This document shows positions 1-12,700 of a stretch of DNA of 60,000 bases, piece by piece. The notes below the pieces were generated by a model. It was not told where the DNA came from and ran no database searches. It worked only from the letters and a program-made list of their open reading frames with translations. The DNA comes from Lineus longissimus (taxonomy: Eukaryota; Nemertea; Pilidiophora; Heteronemertea; Lineidae): positions 19,428,070-19,488,069 of the forward strand of contig NC_088314.1 in NCBI RefSeq assembly GCF_910592395.1, written 5' to 3'. The first letter of the stretch is position 1. Each line of letters begins with the position of its first letter. A program made the position numbers and the translations under genes.

Positions 1-352
1 AGGCCTATAAACGAGGAATAATAAAACACATGCTTTGAATTTACCCACCATCCCCTTGGCCTATCTAAACTTTGCAAGACGTGTACAAAACCACCTCACA
101 ACACTTGCGAACATCATTATTGGTGATCAGCATTTAGTCTTGCTACATGAGGAGGCGCATCCATGGATGCGAATAGGCACATTATCCTAACCCCACACCC
201 AAGTCGTCCCTTACATCACAGTCACAATCTTGATTTTGTCAAAGTCTTGAACACATGAGAGAATAAAACACATATGAGCTGTAAGCATATAATTTCACGC
301 CATCTGTTACAGTACATTAACATGTACATATATATATATATTACTTAGCAGT

Positions 353-1381
353 TTATCTGGACCCAAACAAGGAAAAGAGATTTCGCCGAAAAGTCCTATT
401 AGATATGCAATAGGCAAGGAAATTCATAGCAGAGTCCACAACAATAAGAAACAAACCGACTTTCCTACCATAGTTAAAAAAGATATTATCATCTGGGAAA
501 TTAATACCACCAAGGGTTGCGAGCCGGTCAATGCTTGCGGGCGTTTCACAAATTGTGAATACCAGGGCCACGGATATGACCATGATTGTTGCCTGATTTT
601 GACCTTGGTCGCCTTTGCCGTGACCTGCCGCGCCTTCCGTCATCTTGGCACGCTTCCGCATCGCTCTCCTGAGGGTGATGATAAGAACAGTATTCAGAAT
701 ATAAATAAGAAAAAGAGGGACGAGAACCAAGGCGACGATATATAGATACTTGTCATATTCGCCTTCCCACTCCCGCCAGAATATTCCGAGCTCTTCGACC
801 CCAGTACATAGGTTTACTCTCTTTGAGAGGTACTGGCCCCAAAATCGCGGTAAGTGGCACCCAAAAGAAAAAATTGAAATAAAAATCACGATTTTCGTCA
901 GGGCGCTTTTGGTGCAGTAACGTCTTGCCCAGAGTGGGAATACAATATTGACGAATCGCTCAATAGTTAGCAAGACGATAAGCCAGTTTCGAGTTTGCAG
1001 CGTGCTGAAGTAGAAGGGGAACGTAGCGTAGTAGATCTCGGCGCCAATATGATAATCAGGCCTTGACGAAACTTCGATTTTATTCTTCGAATAGACCACA
1101 ATATGACGGACGAAGAAGTACAGGACGCATGTGATAAGGTATAGTAGATCACACACTGCTAATGCACGTAAAAGAAATAGAGAGGTGTGCGAGGTTTTCT
1201 CCATGCGAAGCACGATAAAGTTTATGACGTTTAGGGCTATCCCCAGTAATGCAACAGGCGTCAATGCACACATGTACAGATAGAAAATGTCGTCGTAAAC
1301 CTTTTTATAGATGCATTCCTTTTCGTAAATACCCAGGGGGTCCTCGATGTCGGAATTCGGCAATTCGGTAGAGTTCGACAT
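353..1381 (-). CDS. Class A (rhodopsin-like) GPCR, FMRFamide/peptide-receptor type
   Basis: This is a complete intronless frame of 342 residues, starting at the ATG at 1381 and ending in TAA at 353. It predicts a seven-helix plasma-membrane receptor. TM1 (about residues 33-60) has the conserved Asn in GIALNVINF. TM2 has LAVCDLLYL with the conserved Asp. The DRY box at the end of TM3 is ERF (TIERFVNIVFPLW) and is followed by ARRYCT, a pattern I associate with FMRFamide and related neuropeptide receptors. TM7 has DSAMNFLAYC where NPxxY is usual. The N-terminus has an NST glycosylation site. Loop 3 is short and rich in Gly, Lys and Gln. The ligand is unknown. It is the intact member of a tandem pair; the neighbour at 3903-5859 is disrupted. 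No core promoter was recognised. Confidence 0.85.
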   Translation of the reverse strand: MSNSTELPNSDIEDPLGIYEKECIYKKVYDDIFYLYMCALTPVALLGIALNVINFIVLRMEKTSHTSLFLLRALAVCDLLYLITCVLYFFVRHIVVYSKNKIEVSSRPDYHIGAEIYYATFPFYFSTLQTRNWLIVLLTIERFVNIVFPLWARRYCTKSALTKIVIFISIFSFGCHLPRFWGQYLSKRVNLCTGVEELGIFWREWEGEYDKYLYIVALVLVPLFLIYILNTVLIITLRRAMRKRAKMTEGAAGHGKGDQGQNQATIMVISVALVFTICETPASIDRLATLGGINFPDDNIFFNYGRKVGLFLIVVDSAMNFLAYCISNRTFRRNLFSLFGSR

Positions 1382-3902
1382 GTTGTTGAGAATGGTAAAA
1401 AAACTTCGAAGTATAGCGACGACTCGACGCAGAAGGATTTCGCATCTATGATATCACGTGTATGAACTGCCCTTTATTCCCTGGCGGCGATAACCTATAT
1501 TACGACTTGTACAAACATATTTACTGAATTGTTGAGCTGATGATAACAATTTTACTCGCTGCACTCTGGCAATATCTGAGAGAGAGAGAGAGAAGGTATG
1601 AATTTACCAGCAATTCCGAACTTACCAGCTCTTCCGTCACCCATGCAACACCCCGGTCCCGAATGCATTATGATGCATTGTAATGCATAGGCACAGTGCA
1701 TCGTATAGATAGTTTGCCGATGGTACTTTTTCTAATGCATTATTGTGTGTCAATGTGCATCCTTTTGGGCGGGTTGTTGAATGACTGGCGGAAGAGCCCA
1801 TAAGTTGGGAGTTGCTGGTAATACTGAGCATCAATCAGCCTTGGGGTTGGACATTTGAGGTAGATACATCAACACTACCGATATCGCCTTCCCGGCGCAT
1901 CTTGGCGAGTATCATTGCAATATCGATAAAGTTAGATTAGGCGCGGTGGACCGCCATAGTGCGTCTCAAGGACGCCCATTTCACAGGGAGTTTGAAATAC
2001 AAAGAGCGACTCACATTCAAAACCATTGGTGTAACGAGGATGCCGTTATTGATAGGGCTTATACACATTTTATTGCTAACCCAAGTATGAAATGTGACTT
2101 GTTAGCAGTAAAAACGCGTACAGTAGCTAACTTTGCGATGGTAACTCATTTGTTTTTACTTGCGATGGAGATCATATCCGTAAACGGAACCAGAGTCTTT
2201 CAAATAAATAATTTATTTAAAAGTCTCTGACAGAATCAGGCGGAACAAATTAGAATGTGTGGTCTCTCTTGTGAATCGCACTGTTACTGACCCTACTGAA
2301 CGATAGGGTGCACTGGCATCATATGATATCAACAATACGTCATTATTTACGGTTGTCGCATTGGTGTAAAATTCATGGTGATGGCACTGGTATATATATT
2401 CTACAAATGCCCGCGCAGTTGCAGATGGCATTTGCTACGCAGTGTGAATTTAATTTTCATATCTGCACACAAAGCAGCAAAGCGCAGCGCGACTGTCAGT
2501 TAACCGGCGATTGCAAAATTGTCGCGTCTGTTTATACCACTCTCCGTGTTGCGTCTTTTGAAAGGCACGGAAGTCACGTGTAGTATTGACAGTCGTGGCC
2601 TCTAAGAACCGTACCATAATCCGTTAGAATACAATAGGGTTGGACACTTTTCCAGGGGGTCATCTTTACTTCTAATACATGACCAAAAGTTGACAACACT
2701 AGCGAAGCTGAATTCATACTCCGACGCGCGACTATCGACGTGTATTGATTGCGCACTGGCGCGGAATTAACAAAACAAAACGTTGACGCCGATGGTCGCA
2801 CGACGGAGTATGAATTCGTATTTAGAGGCCCGATACATCATTAAACCTCTGATGTATATTGAAAATGTACACTCGGCATGAAGTGGAGCTGAAATCGTAT
2901 TTGTGGTGGTCGCATTGAACAACTAAATGCCGACCTCTTTTTCAGCTACGAGTATACTCGTATATATTTGGGAGTTCCTTCCGTTGACCGACTACGAGAA
3001 TGTTCGGATAGTGCCATAATATCGACTGCACTCAAAATCTAACAGTGGCGCTTGTGACCGGAATTCAAATATCGGGCTGACGGATCGACATTGAACTTTA
3101 TAATTGGTATAAAACATCCTAATCCTTCTTCCCGGACCTCCGTTTTAGAAGTTTACTATAGCTCAATTTACTTGCTCTCTTGTCGCACTCACGAGGAAAA
3201 TAACAACGCACACACAGAATAAGTGATGCGAATTATGAATATGAATCAAACATGATGATCGGTGGCTCCGTTTGACTGAAAGGCTTATTTCACCTGATTT
3301 CAGAAGCTGTTGTAATTTGAGCTGTTTTCCGGAAAGCTATTACCGGCGATACTACGTGTAAATTGGTTGGTGACGAGAGTTATCACCGCAATTAACATGA
3401 ACAGTTATAGATGTTTTTGCTTTTTTATCATAGATTTATTTTATAGGATGATGATAAAAATTTGAGTGGTAGGCCGTCGTAATTTTATAACAAAATACTG
3501 GGTATTTACAATAAAACGCCAATTTGACCGAAACCGAGAACATGGTCCTGAAATTAGCCAGGATCCAAGTAATTCACCCAACACGATCAAATTGATTTTG
3601 ACAGAAACTGATAGCGTAAACCTTGTAAATTTTTTTATATGAAATTCCATGCCCATCGTCCAGCTGGTAGGCCTGTAGTCACACCCGCACGCAGTGCCTT
3701 GGTGAAGGCTTCAAACTCATGGTTTCTCTGACTGTCCTTTGTATGGGACATTGAGGAACAACCACAGACTGCCACTGTATGGTTAACTGTCCACAAAGGT
3801 CTAATTTTGGTTTGGTCAAAGCCTTACAAATATGAGAGAATAAAATCCATATGACCTGCAAACATATAATTGCACGCCCTTTTGTATAATTACATTTGCA
3901 AT
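1382..3902. other. Intergenic DNA between GPCR copies
   Basis: No gene was recognised. The stretch holds a (GA)n run near 1579-1594, a ~170-bp inverted-repeat element at 1628-1797, and a pair of short inverted sequences around GAATTCATACTCCG at 2709-2820. All recur in the second duplication copy. Open frames here are short and not shared between the copies, so I do not call genes. Confidence 0.6.
1628..1797. mobile_element. Small inverted-repeat element (MITE-like), copy 1
   Basis: Imperfect terminal inverted repeats of about 27 bp start with GCTCTTCCG on the left and end with CGGAAGAGC on the right. The core contains repeated TGCAT words. The same element lies at 6111-6284, so it predates the segmental duplication. 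No target-site duplication is obvious. Confidence 0.45.
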
Positions 3903-5859
3903 TTATCTGGATCCGAACAAAGAAAATAGATTTCGCCGAAATGTCCTATTAGATGTGCAATAGGCAATGAAATTCAACGCAGAGTCCACAACAATAAGAA
4001 ACAAACCGACTTTCCTCCCATAGTTTAAAAAGAGATTATCATCTGGGAAATCAATACCACCTAGAGTTGCAAGGCGGTCGATGCCAGCCGGTGTTTCACA
4101 AATTGTGAATACCAGGGCCACGGATATGACCATTATGGTTGCCTGATTTTGACCTTGGTCGCCTTTGCCGTGACCTGCCGCGCCTTCCGTCATCTTGGCA
4201 CGCTTCCGCATCGCACTCCTGAGGGTGATGATAAGGATTGCATTCAGGATATAAATCAGAAACAGAGGGACGAGAACCAAGGCGACAATATATAGATACT
4301 TGTCATATTCGCCTTCCCAGCCTCGCCAGGATATTCCGAGCTCTTCCATCCCAGTACAAACGTTTACTCTTTTATAGAGGTACTGGCCCCAGAATCGCGG
4401 CAAGTGACACCCAAAAGAAAAAACTGAAATAAAAATCACGATTTTCGTCAGGGCGCTTTTGGTGCAGTAACGTCTTGCCCAGAGTGGGAATACAATATTG
4501 ACGAATCGCTCAATAGTTAGCAAGACGATAAGCCAGTTTCGAGTTTGCAGCGTGCTGAAGTAGAAGGGGAACGTAGCGTAGTAGATCACGGCACCAATCA
4601 AAGGAGGATACCGCGGTGACGTCACATCACGTGATCCCGACCCATATTAGTGATCGCTATGGCCAATCAGATTCAGTCTACTGACAGCACCAGCGCTGAA
4701 CACATCTCCACGTCTCACTGTCTGGTGCGCTCCTGTACACAAAAACACCAATAGACATGAAATATTGCAATACCTAGTATGGATTCTTCCTGTGTAAAAT
4801 AAAATTTACAGAGCAGATTAACTTCCACGAATAAAAAAGACGTTTGGCGTGGCTAAAGTGCGGAAATAATGTCTCCGCTAAAATACACTACGAAATACAC
4901 TAGGCAATGCACTACGCAATATACAGTAGAGATGCAGTTGAGTTTGTTATTGTTTTGACTTAGAAGCCCGCCCATATCATAATATATTCATGTATTCATG
5001 AAGTATGAACTCATTTCTGTCCCATACAACTCTAAGAACAGTCAATTTCTCCTTAAATCATCACCGAAACCGCGATATCCGCAGGAAGATTTCGTTCTAG
5101 TGTCCGAAAATGCATGATCTTACAGGGGCGCTAACTCGACAAATAGAGGGGATCTATGGGGATCTATGCGAGTTTTAGGTATTACAGGTCTCGAACTTGT
5201 AAAATCTGTAAACATGCCTCCAAATCCCATTATGATAATGAAGAGATTGCCCTATATCTGGGAGACTGTTTTGAAACCATCGCTAATTTTGGAAGATCGG
5301 TGCCGGCTATTTGGTTTAAAAAACCCTATTTTTCCCCATCAAAACAGCACTTTTCATTATTCAAATGATAGCTTATTGTCTGAAGACTTATTTCATAGCA
5401 GAAAAGTACTAATAACTCTGACTTGATGCGAAAAATCTAACTTTTTTGATGACTTGATTTTCCCTTGGCCGTGGATCGAGTTTGTTTACAATATGCAGCG
5501 CCATCTTGGAAAAGCCGTGACGTCACCGCGGTATCCTCCTTGGCACCAATCTGAAAATCAGGCCTCGACGAAACTTCGATTTTATTCGTCAAATATACCA
5601 CGATGTGGCGGACGAAGAAGTACATGACGCATGTGATAAGGTATAGTAGATCACACACTGCTAATGCACGTAAAAGAAATAGAGAGGTGTGCGAGGTTTT
5701 TTCCATGCGAAGCACGATAAAGTTTACAACGTTTAGGGCTATCCCCAGTAATGCAACAGGCGTCACTGCACACATGTACAGATAGAAAATGTCGTCGTAA
5801 ACCTTTTTATAGATGCATTCCTCGCCGTCGGGATTCGGCAATTGGGTAGAGTTCGACAT
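3903..5859 (-). pseudogene. Second GPCR copy, disrupted by a transposon
   Basis: This is a paralogue of the receptor at 353-1381. The N-terminal part (start ATG at 5859, reading down to 5552) covers the extracellular N-terminus, TM1 and TM2. It lacks about nine N-terminal residues present in copy 1. The C-terminal part (4599 down to the TAA at 3903) covers TM3 to TM7 and the tail. The two halves are colinear with copy 1 and in frame, but are separated by the 941-bp inverted-repeat element at 4601-5541, inserted in loop 1 before TM3. Reading into the element gives a short foreign tail and a stop at 5437. No convincing splice pair would remove the element. Substitutions relative to copy 1 are modest, which suggests recent breakage, possibly polymorphic. 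Confidence 0.8.
4601..5541. mobile_element. Non-autonomous DNA transposon inside GPCR copy 2
   Basis: Perfect 25-bp terminal inverted repeats lie at 4601-4625 and 5517-5541. They begin AAGGAGGATACCGCGG and contain the palindromes CCGCGG and TGACGTCA. The element is flanked by a 10-bp direct repeat GGCACCAATC (4590-4599 and 5542-5551), with one extra A at 4600. The GPCR paralogue at 353-1381 shows the uninterrupted site. No transposase frame is present. The 9-11-bp target duplication is what Mutator-like elements make; that assignment is inference. Confidence 0.85.
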
Positions 5860-8800
5860 GTTGTTGAGAATGGTAAAAAAACTTCGAAGTAATGTGACGA
5901 CTCGACGCAGAAGGATTTCGCATCTGTCACGTCACGTGCACATACTGCCCTTTATTCCCTGGCGGCGATAACCTATATTACGACTTGTACAAACATATTT
6001 GTTTACTGAATTGGTGAGCCAATGATAACAAGTTTACTCGCTGCACTCTGGCAATATCTGAGAGAGAGAGAGAGAGGAGGTATGAATTTACCAGCAATTC
6101 CGAACTTACCGGCTCTTCCGTCATGCATGCAACACCCTGGTCCGAAATGCACTATGATGCATTGTAATGCATAGGCACAGTGCATCGTAGATAGTTTGCC
6201 GATAGTACTTTTTCTAATGCATTATTGTGTGTCATTGTGCATCCTTTGGGGCGGGTTGTTGAATGACTGGCGGAAGGGGAGCCCATTATTTGGGAGGGGT
6301 TGGACATTCGAGTTAAAATACATCAACCCTACCGATCTCGCCTTCCGCAATTTGTTGAGTATCATTGTAATGTCGATCAAGTCAGATTGGGCGGTGGACC
6401 GCCACAATGCGTCTCAAGGGCGCCCATTTCACAGGGAGTATGAAATATAAAGAGCGGAACATATTCAAAACCACTGGTATAACGAGAATGTCGTTAAATG
6501 GGCTATACACGTTTTATTGCTAACTCAAGTATGAAATGTGACTTCAGCTTTCGGCCGGGTTAGCAGTAAAAACGCGAACAATAGCTAACTTTGCAATGGT
6601 ATCTCGTTTGTTTTTACTTGCGATGGTGATCAGCGCACTGTAAGTTGTCTCGTAGGTGGGCCGCAATAGAATCAGGTCAGTTATACACCTTCATCACAAC
6701 CCCACTACGGAATGACCACGGCCCGATTCATTTGTCCGCTGTAACAGAAGCACGTATGCAGAACAAAATGCTCAAGCGGAACAAACTCTCTCGTGAATCG
6801 GCATTGGCCCGACTGCACTGAACGATAGGGGTCACTGGCATCACATGATCACAACAGCAGCGCAACAACAACGCGTGATTATTTACGATTTGGTAAATGT
6901 TGTTGTTGCATTGGTGTAAAATTCATGATGATGCATTGGTATATATTTTACAAGTACCCACCGTAGACTCGCCCCACTACAGCTCATTTTGCAGCCGCGA
7001 CTAGGTGCTTTTTTGGATCCAATCTAGAAGTGCCGAATCAAGTCTCAAGAGCTTGATTATAATGGCCCCACCTGCATAAGACCCGAATCAGCATGTTCAG
7101 AAATTATTTGGTTGAACATTTGACTAATTTTCAAAATGCTATGTAGTTTGGAGTAATGCAACGCACCTATAGCTTTCAAGCATCTACCATTAACACTTTA
7201 CTTCAAAGAGATGATGCTATTTCAGATATATTTAACGGCTGATACTGAGTATATACGCCGGTATAGATATAAATGTACACGTAGTGGCAGAATAGGCTCA
7301 GTAACAACATCTTTGGGTGGTTCAGACACCATATCACTGAGAACAAAAAACGTTGCAAAAGCTAGTTGCAGATGGCATTTGCTACGCAGTGTGAATTTAT
7401 TTTTTACATCTGCACACATCAGAGCAGCAAAGCGCAGCGCGACATGCCAGTTAACCGGCGATTGCAAAATTGTCGCGTTTGTTTATACCACTGTCCGTGC
7501 CGCGTCTCTTGAAAGTCACGGGAGTCCGGTGCAGTATTGGCAGTCATGGCCTCTTAGAACCGTATCTACCTACCATAATCCGTTAGAATACAATAGGGTT
7601 GGACACGTTTCCAGGGGGTCATCTTTACTTCTATACCGGCAGCGAGGTGGCAACACTAGCGAAGCTAAATTCATACTCCGACGCGCGACTATCGACGTGT
7701 ATTGCGCACTGGCGCGGAATTAACGAAACAAAACGTTGACGCCGATGGTCCCACGTCGGTGGTCGCACGTCGGAGTATGAATTCGTACTTCGAGGCCCGT
7801 TGCATCATTGAACCTTTCATGTGTCGAAAATGAACATGAACTGGAGCTGAAATCGTATCGTTGGAGGACTGGAGCAAAATTCGTATTGAACAACTAAATG
7901 CGGACCTCCATTTGATCAGCGTGTATTGAACTTGTTACCTGGAAACGATATTAACCTTCTAAGTAGGCGTTACCTTTGCCCTCCCGTTGCACTAACGAGG
8001 AGAAAACCGCACCGAGAATAAGTTGAAATTCGTTGATGCGAATTATGAATATGAAGCGAACATGGTGATCGGTGGCTCCGCGGCGTTGGACTGAAATGCT
8101 TACTTCGCCTGATCCGACTTCAGAGCTGTTGTAATTTGAAGCTATTACCGGCGATACTACGTGTAAAGTGGTTGGTGACGAGAGTTATCACCGCAATTAA
8201 CATGAACAGTTATAGATGTTTTTGCTTTTTATCATAGATTTATTTCATAGGATGATGATAAAAATTTGAGTGGTAGGCCGTCGTAATTTTATAACAAAAT
8301 ACTGGGTATTTACAATAAAACGCCAATTTGACCGAAACCGAGAATATGGTCCTGAAATTAACCAGGATCTAAGTAATTCACCCAACACGATCAAATTGAT
8401 TTTGACAGAAGCTGATAGCATAAACCTTGTAAATTTTTCTAATGTGAAATTCCATGCCCATCGTCCAGCTGGTAGACCTGTAGTCACACCCGCACGCAGT
8501 GCCTTGGTGAAGGCTTCAAACTCATGGTCTCTCCGGCTGTCCTTTGTATGGGACATTGAGGAACAACCACAGACTGCCACTGTATGGTTTCGAAATTATT
8601 GGACTCTCCGATTTTTCGGCTCATTCTGTATAATTCAGTCAGTCAAAATGAACCCTGGACCCAAAGTATATTTCACGCCCGTCACCAGATTATGAACTGT
8701 CCACAAAGGTCTAATAACGAAAATTACTAATGTCTTGGCACTTGCCCTTAATATTTACGTAACACGACTGGACTACACCAGAACTGTCCATGTTTGTTTC

Positions 8801-8960
8801 ATGGCGGTGTCTGGGACCTTCATTTTCCAAGAAAACACTCAAGAATCCACCCTGCTGTTGTGAAATGAACAGCGCTGGTGTGTTCTTCGAGATCGACGAC
8901 TGTCGCTTATACGTGTCCTTTCGGATAGCGGTGTTGTGTCATTTTCGTGTGAATCGTTTC
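5860..8960. other. Intergenic DNA between GPCR copy 2 and the lectin gene
   Basis: This is largely the second copy of 1382-3803, including the MITE-like element at 6111-6284 and the inverted GAATTCATACTCCG words near 7668-7783. About 300 extra bases around 6960-7210 are not in copy A. No gene was recognised. Confidence 0.55.
6111..6284. mobile_element. Small inverted-repeat element (MITE-like), copy 2
   Basis: This is the duplicate of the element at 1628-1797, with the same GCTCTTCCG start, TGCAT-rich core and GTTGTTGAATGACTGGCGG right arm. A few bases are inserted near the right end. Confidence 0.45.
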
Positions 8961-8980
8961 GTAATAAACTAAACCGATGG

Positions 8981-9051
8981 TATAAAAAGAGCAGGTAGCG
9001 CTCGAGCCACTGTCTGAGGAGGAACCAAAGAGCCTGTACGAATCGTAAAAG
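8981..9051 (+). promoter_or_regulatory. TATA box and non-coding first exon of the lectin gene
   Basis: TATAAAA at 8981 is followed about 30 bases later by the likely transcription start. The short non-coding exon ends at 9051 with a strong donor (G|GTAAGT at 9052). The matching acceptor is TTCCAG ending at 9703, 22 bases before the start codon at 9726. The assignment rests on spacing and splice-site sequence only. Confidence 0.6.
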
Positions 9052-9725
9052 GTAAGTTATGCCGCATACAACATATCCGCTTTGCCAATTTAGAACACGA
9101 AAAAGATTTTCGGAGGAAACCTCTGTCAAAATTACCCCAAATGTCTGGCCAGTATGAAATATTCAAAGAACATCTCGCCGATTCCGCCAACTCTCCTCCC
9201 TGGTGTCGATTAGGTACTGCACCTGTAGAACAAATCTCCATTGACCTTTGGCTTGTGTGTATTTGGCACGGCTTTCTCTTGTCCGTGGGTACTTTGGGCA
9301 CTGGGTTATTTTATTCCCTAGTGTTTGTTTTGTCATTTGGGACAAACTAGTTGTTTAGATGGCAACCTGTACTATCCTACCATTAACTGAACACCTGTTT
9401 TAAGGGTTTTGTCGCCGGCAACCATTTTCTTACAAATTCCCTCTGAGAAATATTGCGGCTTCCCGTGCATCGTGTTTGCACGTCAATACTGTGAGCACTA
9501 CCAGTCGCGTGCAGAGAATGGACACGTGTACTTATTTTGGCAAAATGTTTTGTTCCTGCGGCATACTGTATATTCCGCATCACCGGGGATAGACGTCTCT
9601 TTTCAAAAGCATAATTTAGCCCCCAAACATCTTCATTTTATGCACATCACTTGATGTGTGCTGCCGTACTTTTAAATTGGCCATTCGTATTTGATCATTC
9701 CAGGTTGTTGGTTGTGTGTGCTGAC

Positions 9726-9789
9726 ATGGCAATCTCTCTTCAGCTGCTGGCGTTGCTAGCGTGTCTCGTGGTGGTAAACTCCCAAATGG
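9726..9789 (+). CDS. Signal-peptide exon of the lectin gene
   Basis: It encodes MAISLQLLALLACLVVVNSQ and ends in phase 1 at a GTAGGT donor. It has a short polar start, a hydrophobic Leu/Val/Ala core and a likely cleavage site after VNS, so the protein should enter the secretory pathway. This exon sets the start of the protein. Confidence 0.85.
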
Positions 9790-12700
9790 GTAGGTACAGC
9801 AAGTTTAGGTAAAAAAATCTGCACCGAAATATGCACCGAAATATGCACCGAAATATGCACCTAGTTTTCAATATATATACCATTTCCTTTCAGTTGACAT
9901 AACAAGGCAAGATTACTGGGTTCTTCTTGGACCAAGGATCGAACCCTCCCCAGAAGGCCTCCGTGGACTGACGCTGGCTGCTACCGGAGGAACGACTCCT
10001 ACCCAAGGTCCTGATGGTCTCAACGCCTGGGTGTTCACCGGCCAGAACTACGTCAAAATCACCAACGACGGAACTCTGAACCTCGCCAGCGATAGCTTCA
10101 CCATTGCGACATACGTTTACCAAGACGCTCTACGGAACGGGCCTATTCTCGAATGGCGTGGTAGGGGACCGTATGGAACGCATATGTGGATTTGGAGAAG
10201 CAAGCTCTTCGTCAACCTTGATGCTTTCACCGGAAAAAATGCCGCACAGTACCACAGGACACCGCAAGTTGGGAAGTGGTCTTTTGTCGGAGTGAGTTTC
10301 AACCGTACTAGCGGAGCTCTGATGATGTGGGACGATGACGATGTGATGACACGAAATGTAGGGGTGATTGGAGACCGCGATATGGATGGAGACTTGTACA
10401 TCGGCGTCCGACCAGCAAATGTTAACTATAAGTTCACCGGGAAGCTTGCTGGAACCACCTTGCTGAAATGTGCAATCAACGAAAAACAGATCCAATCATT
10501 GAGGAGGCAGATCATCGAAGCTTCCAAACCAGCAGGTATGTATATCAACTAATAAGCTAAAGGTGACCATTCCAACTATCCGCGATATTCCCCCACCTTC
10601 GTAACTCTCCGCACCTACCCTGTCGCTCATTTGCCATTAAATCCTTTTGAGAATTGCTTCGCTTCTAAAAAACGCAGTTATCGCCCTGCGTTTCTTCTCC
10701 ATGCCAAAACTGAGCAACGTGTACAGTAATTGGGGAGGACTTCCATTGCGCATGCCGTGACAACTGGCTAGGGAAAGTCTGCCGAAGTCAGATTAACTGT
10801 AAGTTGTTGCACAATGAACTCTCTCCGCTCAAAGTCTAGTTTACATACCCGTAACAACCAACAACACATGTCGCGGATCCACTGACCTCGCCAAAAGGCA
10901 ATAAAGTCGTCTGGTTATAAACTATTTAATAATGTTTTAGATCCCAAGACCTCAATTCATTTGCTGGCAATATTGCAACTTCTAGTCGATGAACAAAAAT
11001 GTATCTTTCATCAATTTTGTTTTTTCTGCAGTTGACATATCCGGCCTTCCCTCGTGGCTCCTTCTTGGACCAAGGATCGAACCCTCTCCAGAAGGCCTCC
11101 GTGGACTGACTCTTGCTGCTACCGGAGGAACGACTCTTGCCCAAGGTCCTGATGGTCTCAACGCCTGGGTGTTCACCGGCCAGAACTACGTCAAAATCAC
11201 CAACGACGGAACTCTGAACCTCGCCAGCGATAGCTTCACCATTGCGACATACGTTTACCAAGACGCTCTACGGAACGGGCCTATTCTCGAATGGCGTGGT
11301 AGGGGACCGTATGGAACGCATATGTGGATTTGGAGCAGCAAGCTCTTCGTCAACCTGGATGCTTTCACCGGAAGAAGTGCCGCACAGTACCACACGACAC
11401 CGCAAGTTGGGAAATGGTCTTTTGTCGGAGTGAGTTTCAACCGTACCAGCGGAGCTCTGATGATGTGGGACGATGACGATGTGATGACACGAAATGTAGG
11501 GGTGATTGGAGACCGAGATATGAATGGAGACTTGTACATCGGCGTCCGACCAGCAAATGTTAACTACAAGTTCACCGGGAAGCTTGCTGGGACCACCTTG
11601 CTGAAGTGTGCAATCAACGAAAAACAGATCCAATCATTGAGGAGGCAGATCATCGAAGCTGCCAAACCAGCAGGTATGTATATTAACTAATAAGCTAAAG
11701 CAGACCTATTTCTTGGTGAGAAGAATGTATCAGTTTGTCGCGATTGAACATGTGCTCACCTTTTATGAAAACTACAAATCCAACTATCCGCGATATTCCC
11801 CCATCTTCGTAACTCGCTTCTAAAAACGCAGTTATCGCCGTGCGTTTCTTCTCCATGCCAAAACGGATCAACGTGTACAGTAATTGGGGAGGACTTCCAT
11901 TGCGCATGCCGTGACAACTGGCTAGGGAAAGTCTGCCAAAGTCGGAATTAACTGCAAGTTGTTTCACAATGAACTCTCTCCGCTCATACCGGTAACAACC
12001 AACCCGCAACAACCCAACAACAGGTATCGAGGATCCATTGACCTCGCCAAAAGGCAATAAAGTCGTCTGGTTATATAAACTATTTAATGTAAATAGTTTA
12101 TAACCAAAGACCTCGATTCATTTGCTGGCAATATTGCAACTTCTAGTCGATGAACAAAAATGTATCTTTCATCAATTTTGTTTTTTTCTGCAGTTGACAT
12201 ATCCGGCCTTCCCTCGTGGCTCCTTCTTGGACCAAGGATCGAACCCTCCCCAGAAGGCCTCCGTGGACTGACTCTTGCTGCTACCGGAGGAACGACTCTT
12301 ACCCAAGGTCCTGATGGTCTCAACGCCTGGGTGTTCACCGGCCAGAACTACGTCAAAATCACCAACGACGGAACTCTGAACCTCGCCAGCGATAGCTTCA
12401 CCATTGCGACATTCGTTTACCAAGACGCTCTACGGAACGGGCCTATTCTCGAATGGCGTGGAAGGGGACCGTATGGAACGCATATGTGGATTTGGAGCAG
12501 CAAGCTCTTCGTCAACCTGGATGCTTTCACCGGAAGAAGTGCCGCACAGTACCACACGACACCGCAAGTTGGGAAATGGTCTTTTGTCGGAGTGAGTTTC
12601 AACCGTACGAGCGGAGCTCTGATGATGTGGGACGATGACGATGTGATGACACGAAATGTAGGGGTGATTGGAGACCGAGATATGGATGGGGACTTGTACA

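Larger units (their letters stand above)
220..8717. repeat. Tandem segmental duplication carrying two GPCR copies
   Basis: Two long direct copies are visible. Copy A runs from about 220 to 3803 and copy B from about 3804 to 8717. Matching blocks include the GPCR (353 and 3903), a small inverted-repeat element (1628 and 6111), the stretch near 2460-2820 against 7390-7790, and 3425-3780 against 8225-8585. The offset grows from 3550 to about 4810 bases because copy B carries a 941-bp transposon plus other inserts. The junction lies at the words around GTCCACAAAGGTCTAAT (3788 and 8698). Boundaries are approximate. Confidence 0.85.

Noticed and set aside
1946-2801. Short frames (70-95 codons) between GPCR copies
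   Set aside because: Not preserved in the duplicate at 6.4-7.8 kb, no domain, and several overlap inverted-repeat elements.
4238-4432. Plus-strand frames opposite the GPCR copies
   Set aside because: Shadows of the receptor frame; the receptor homology is on the minus strand.
8640-8695. NPGP motif (SVKMNPGP) resembling a 2A peptide from a LINE
   Set aside because: The residues before NPGP do not fit the DxExNPGP consensus, no retrotransposon domain follows, and the duplicate region at 3.8 kb does not keep it.
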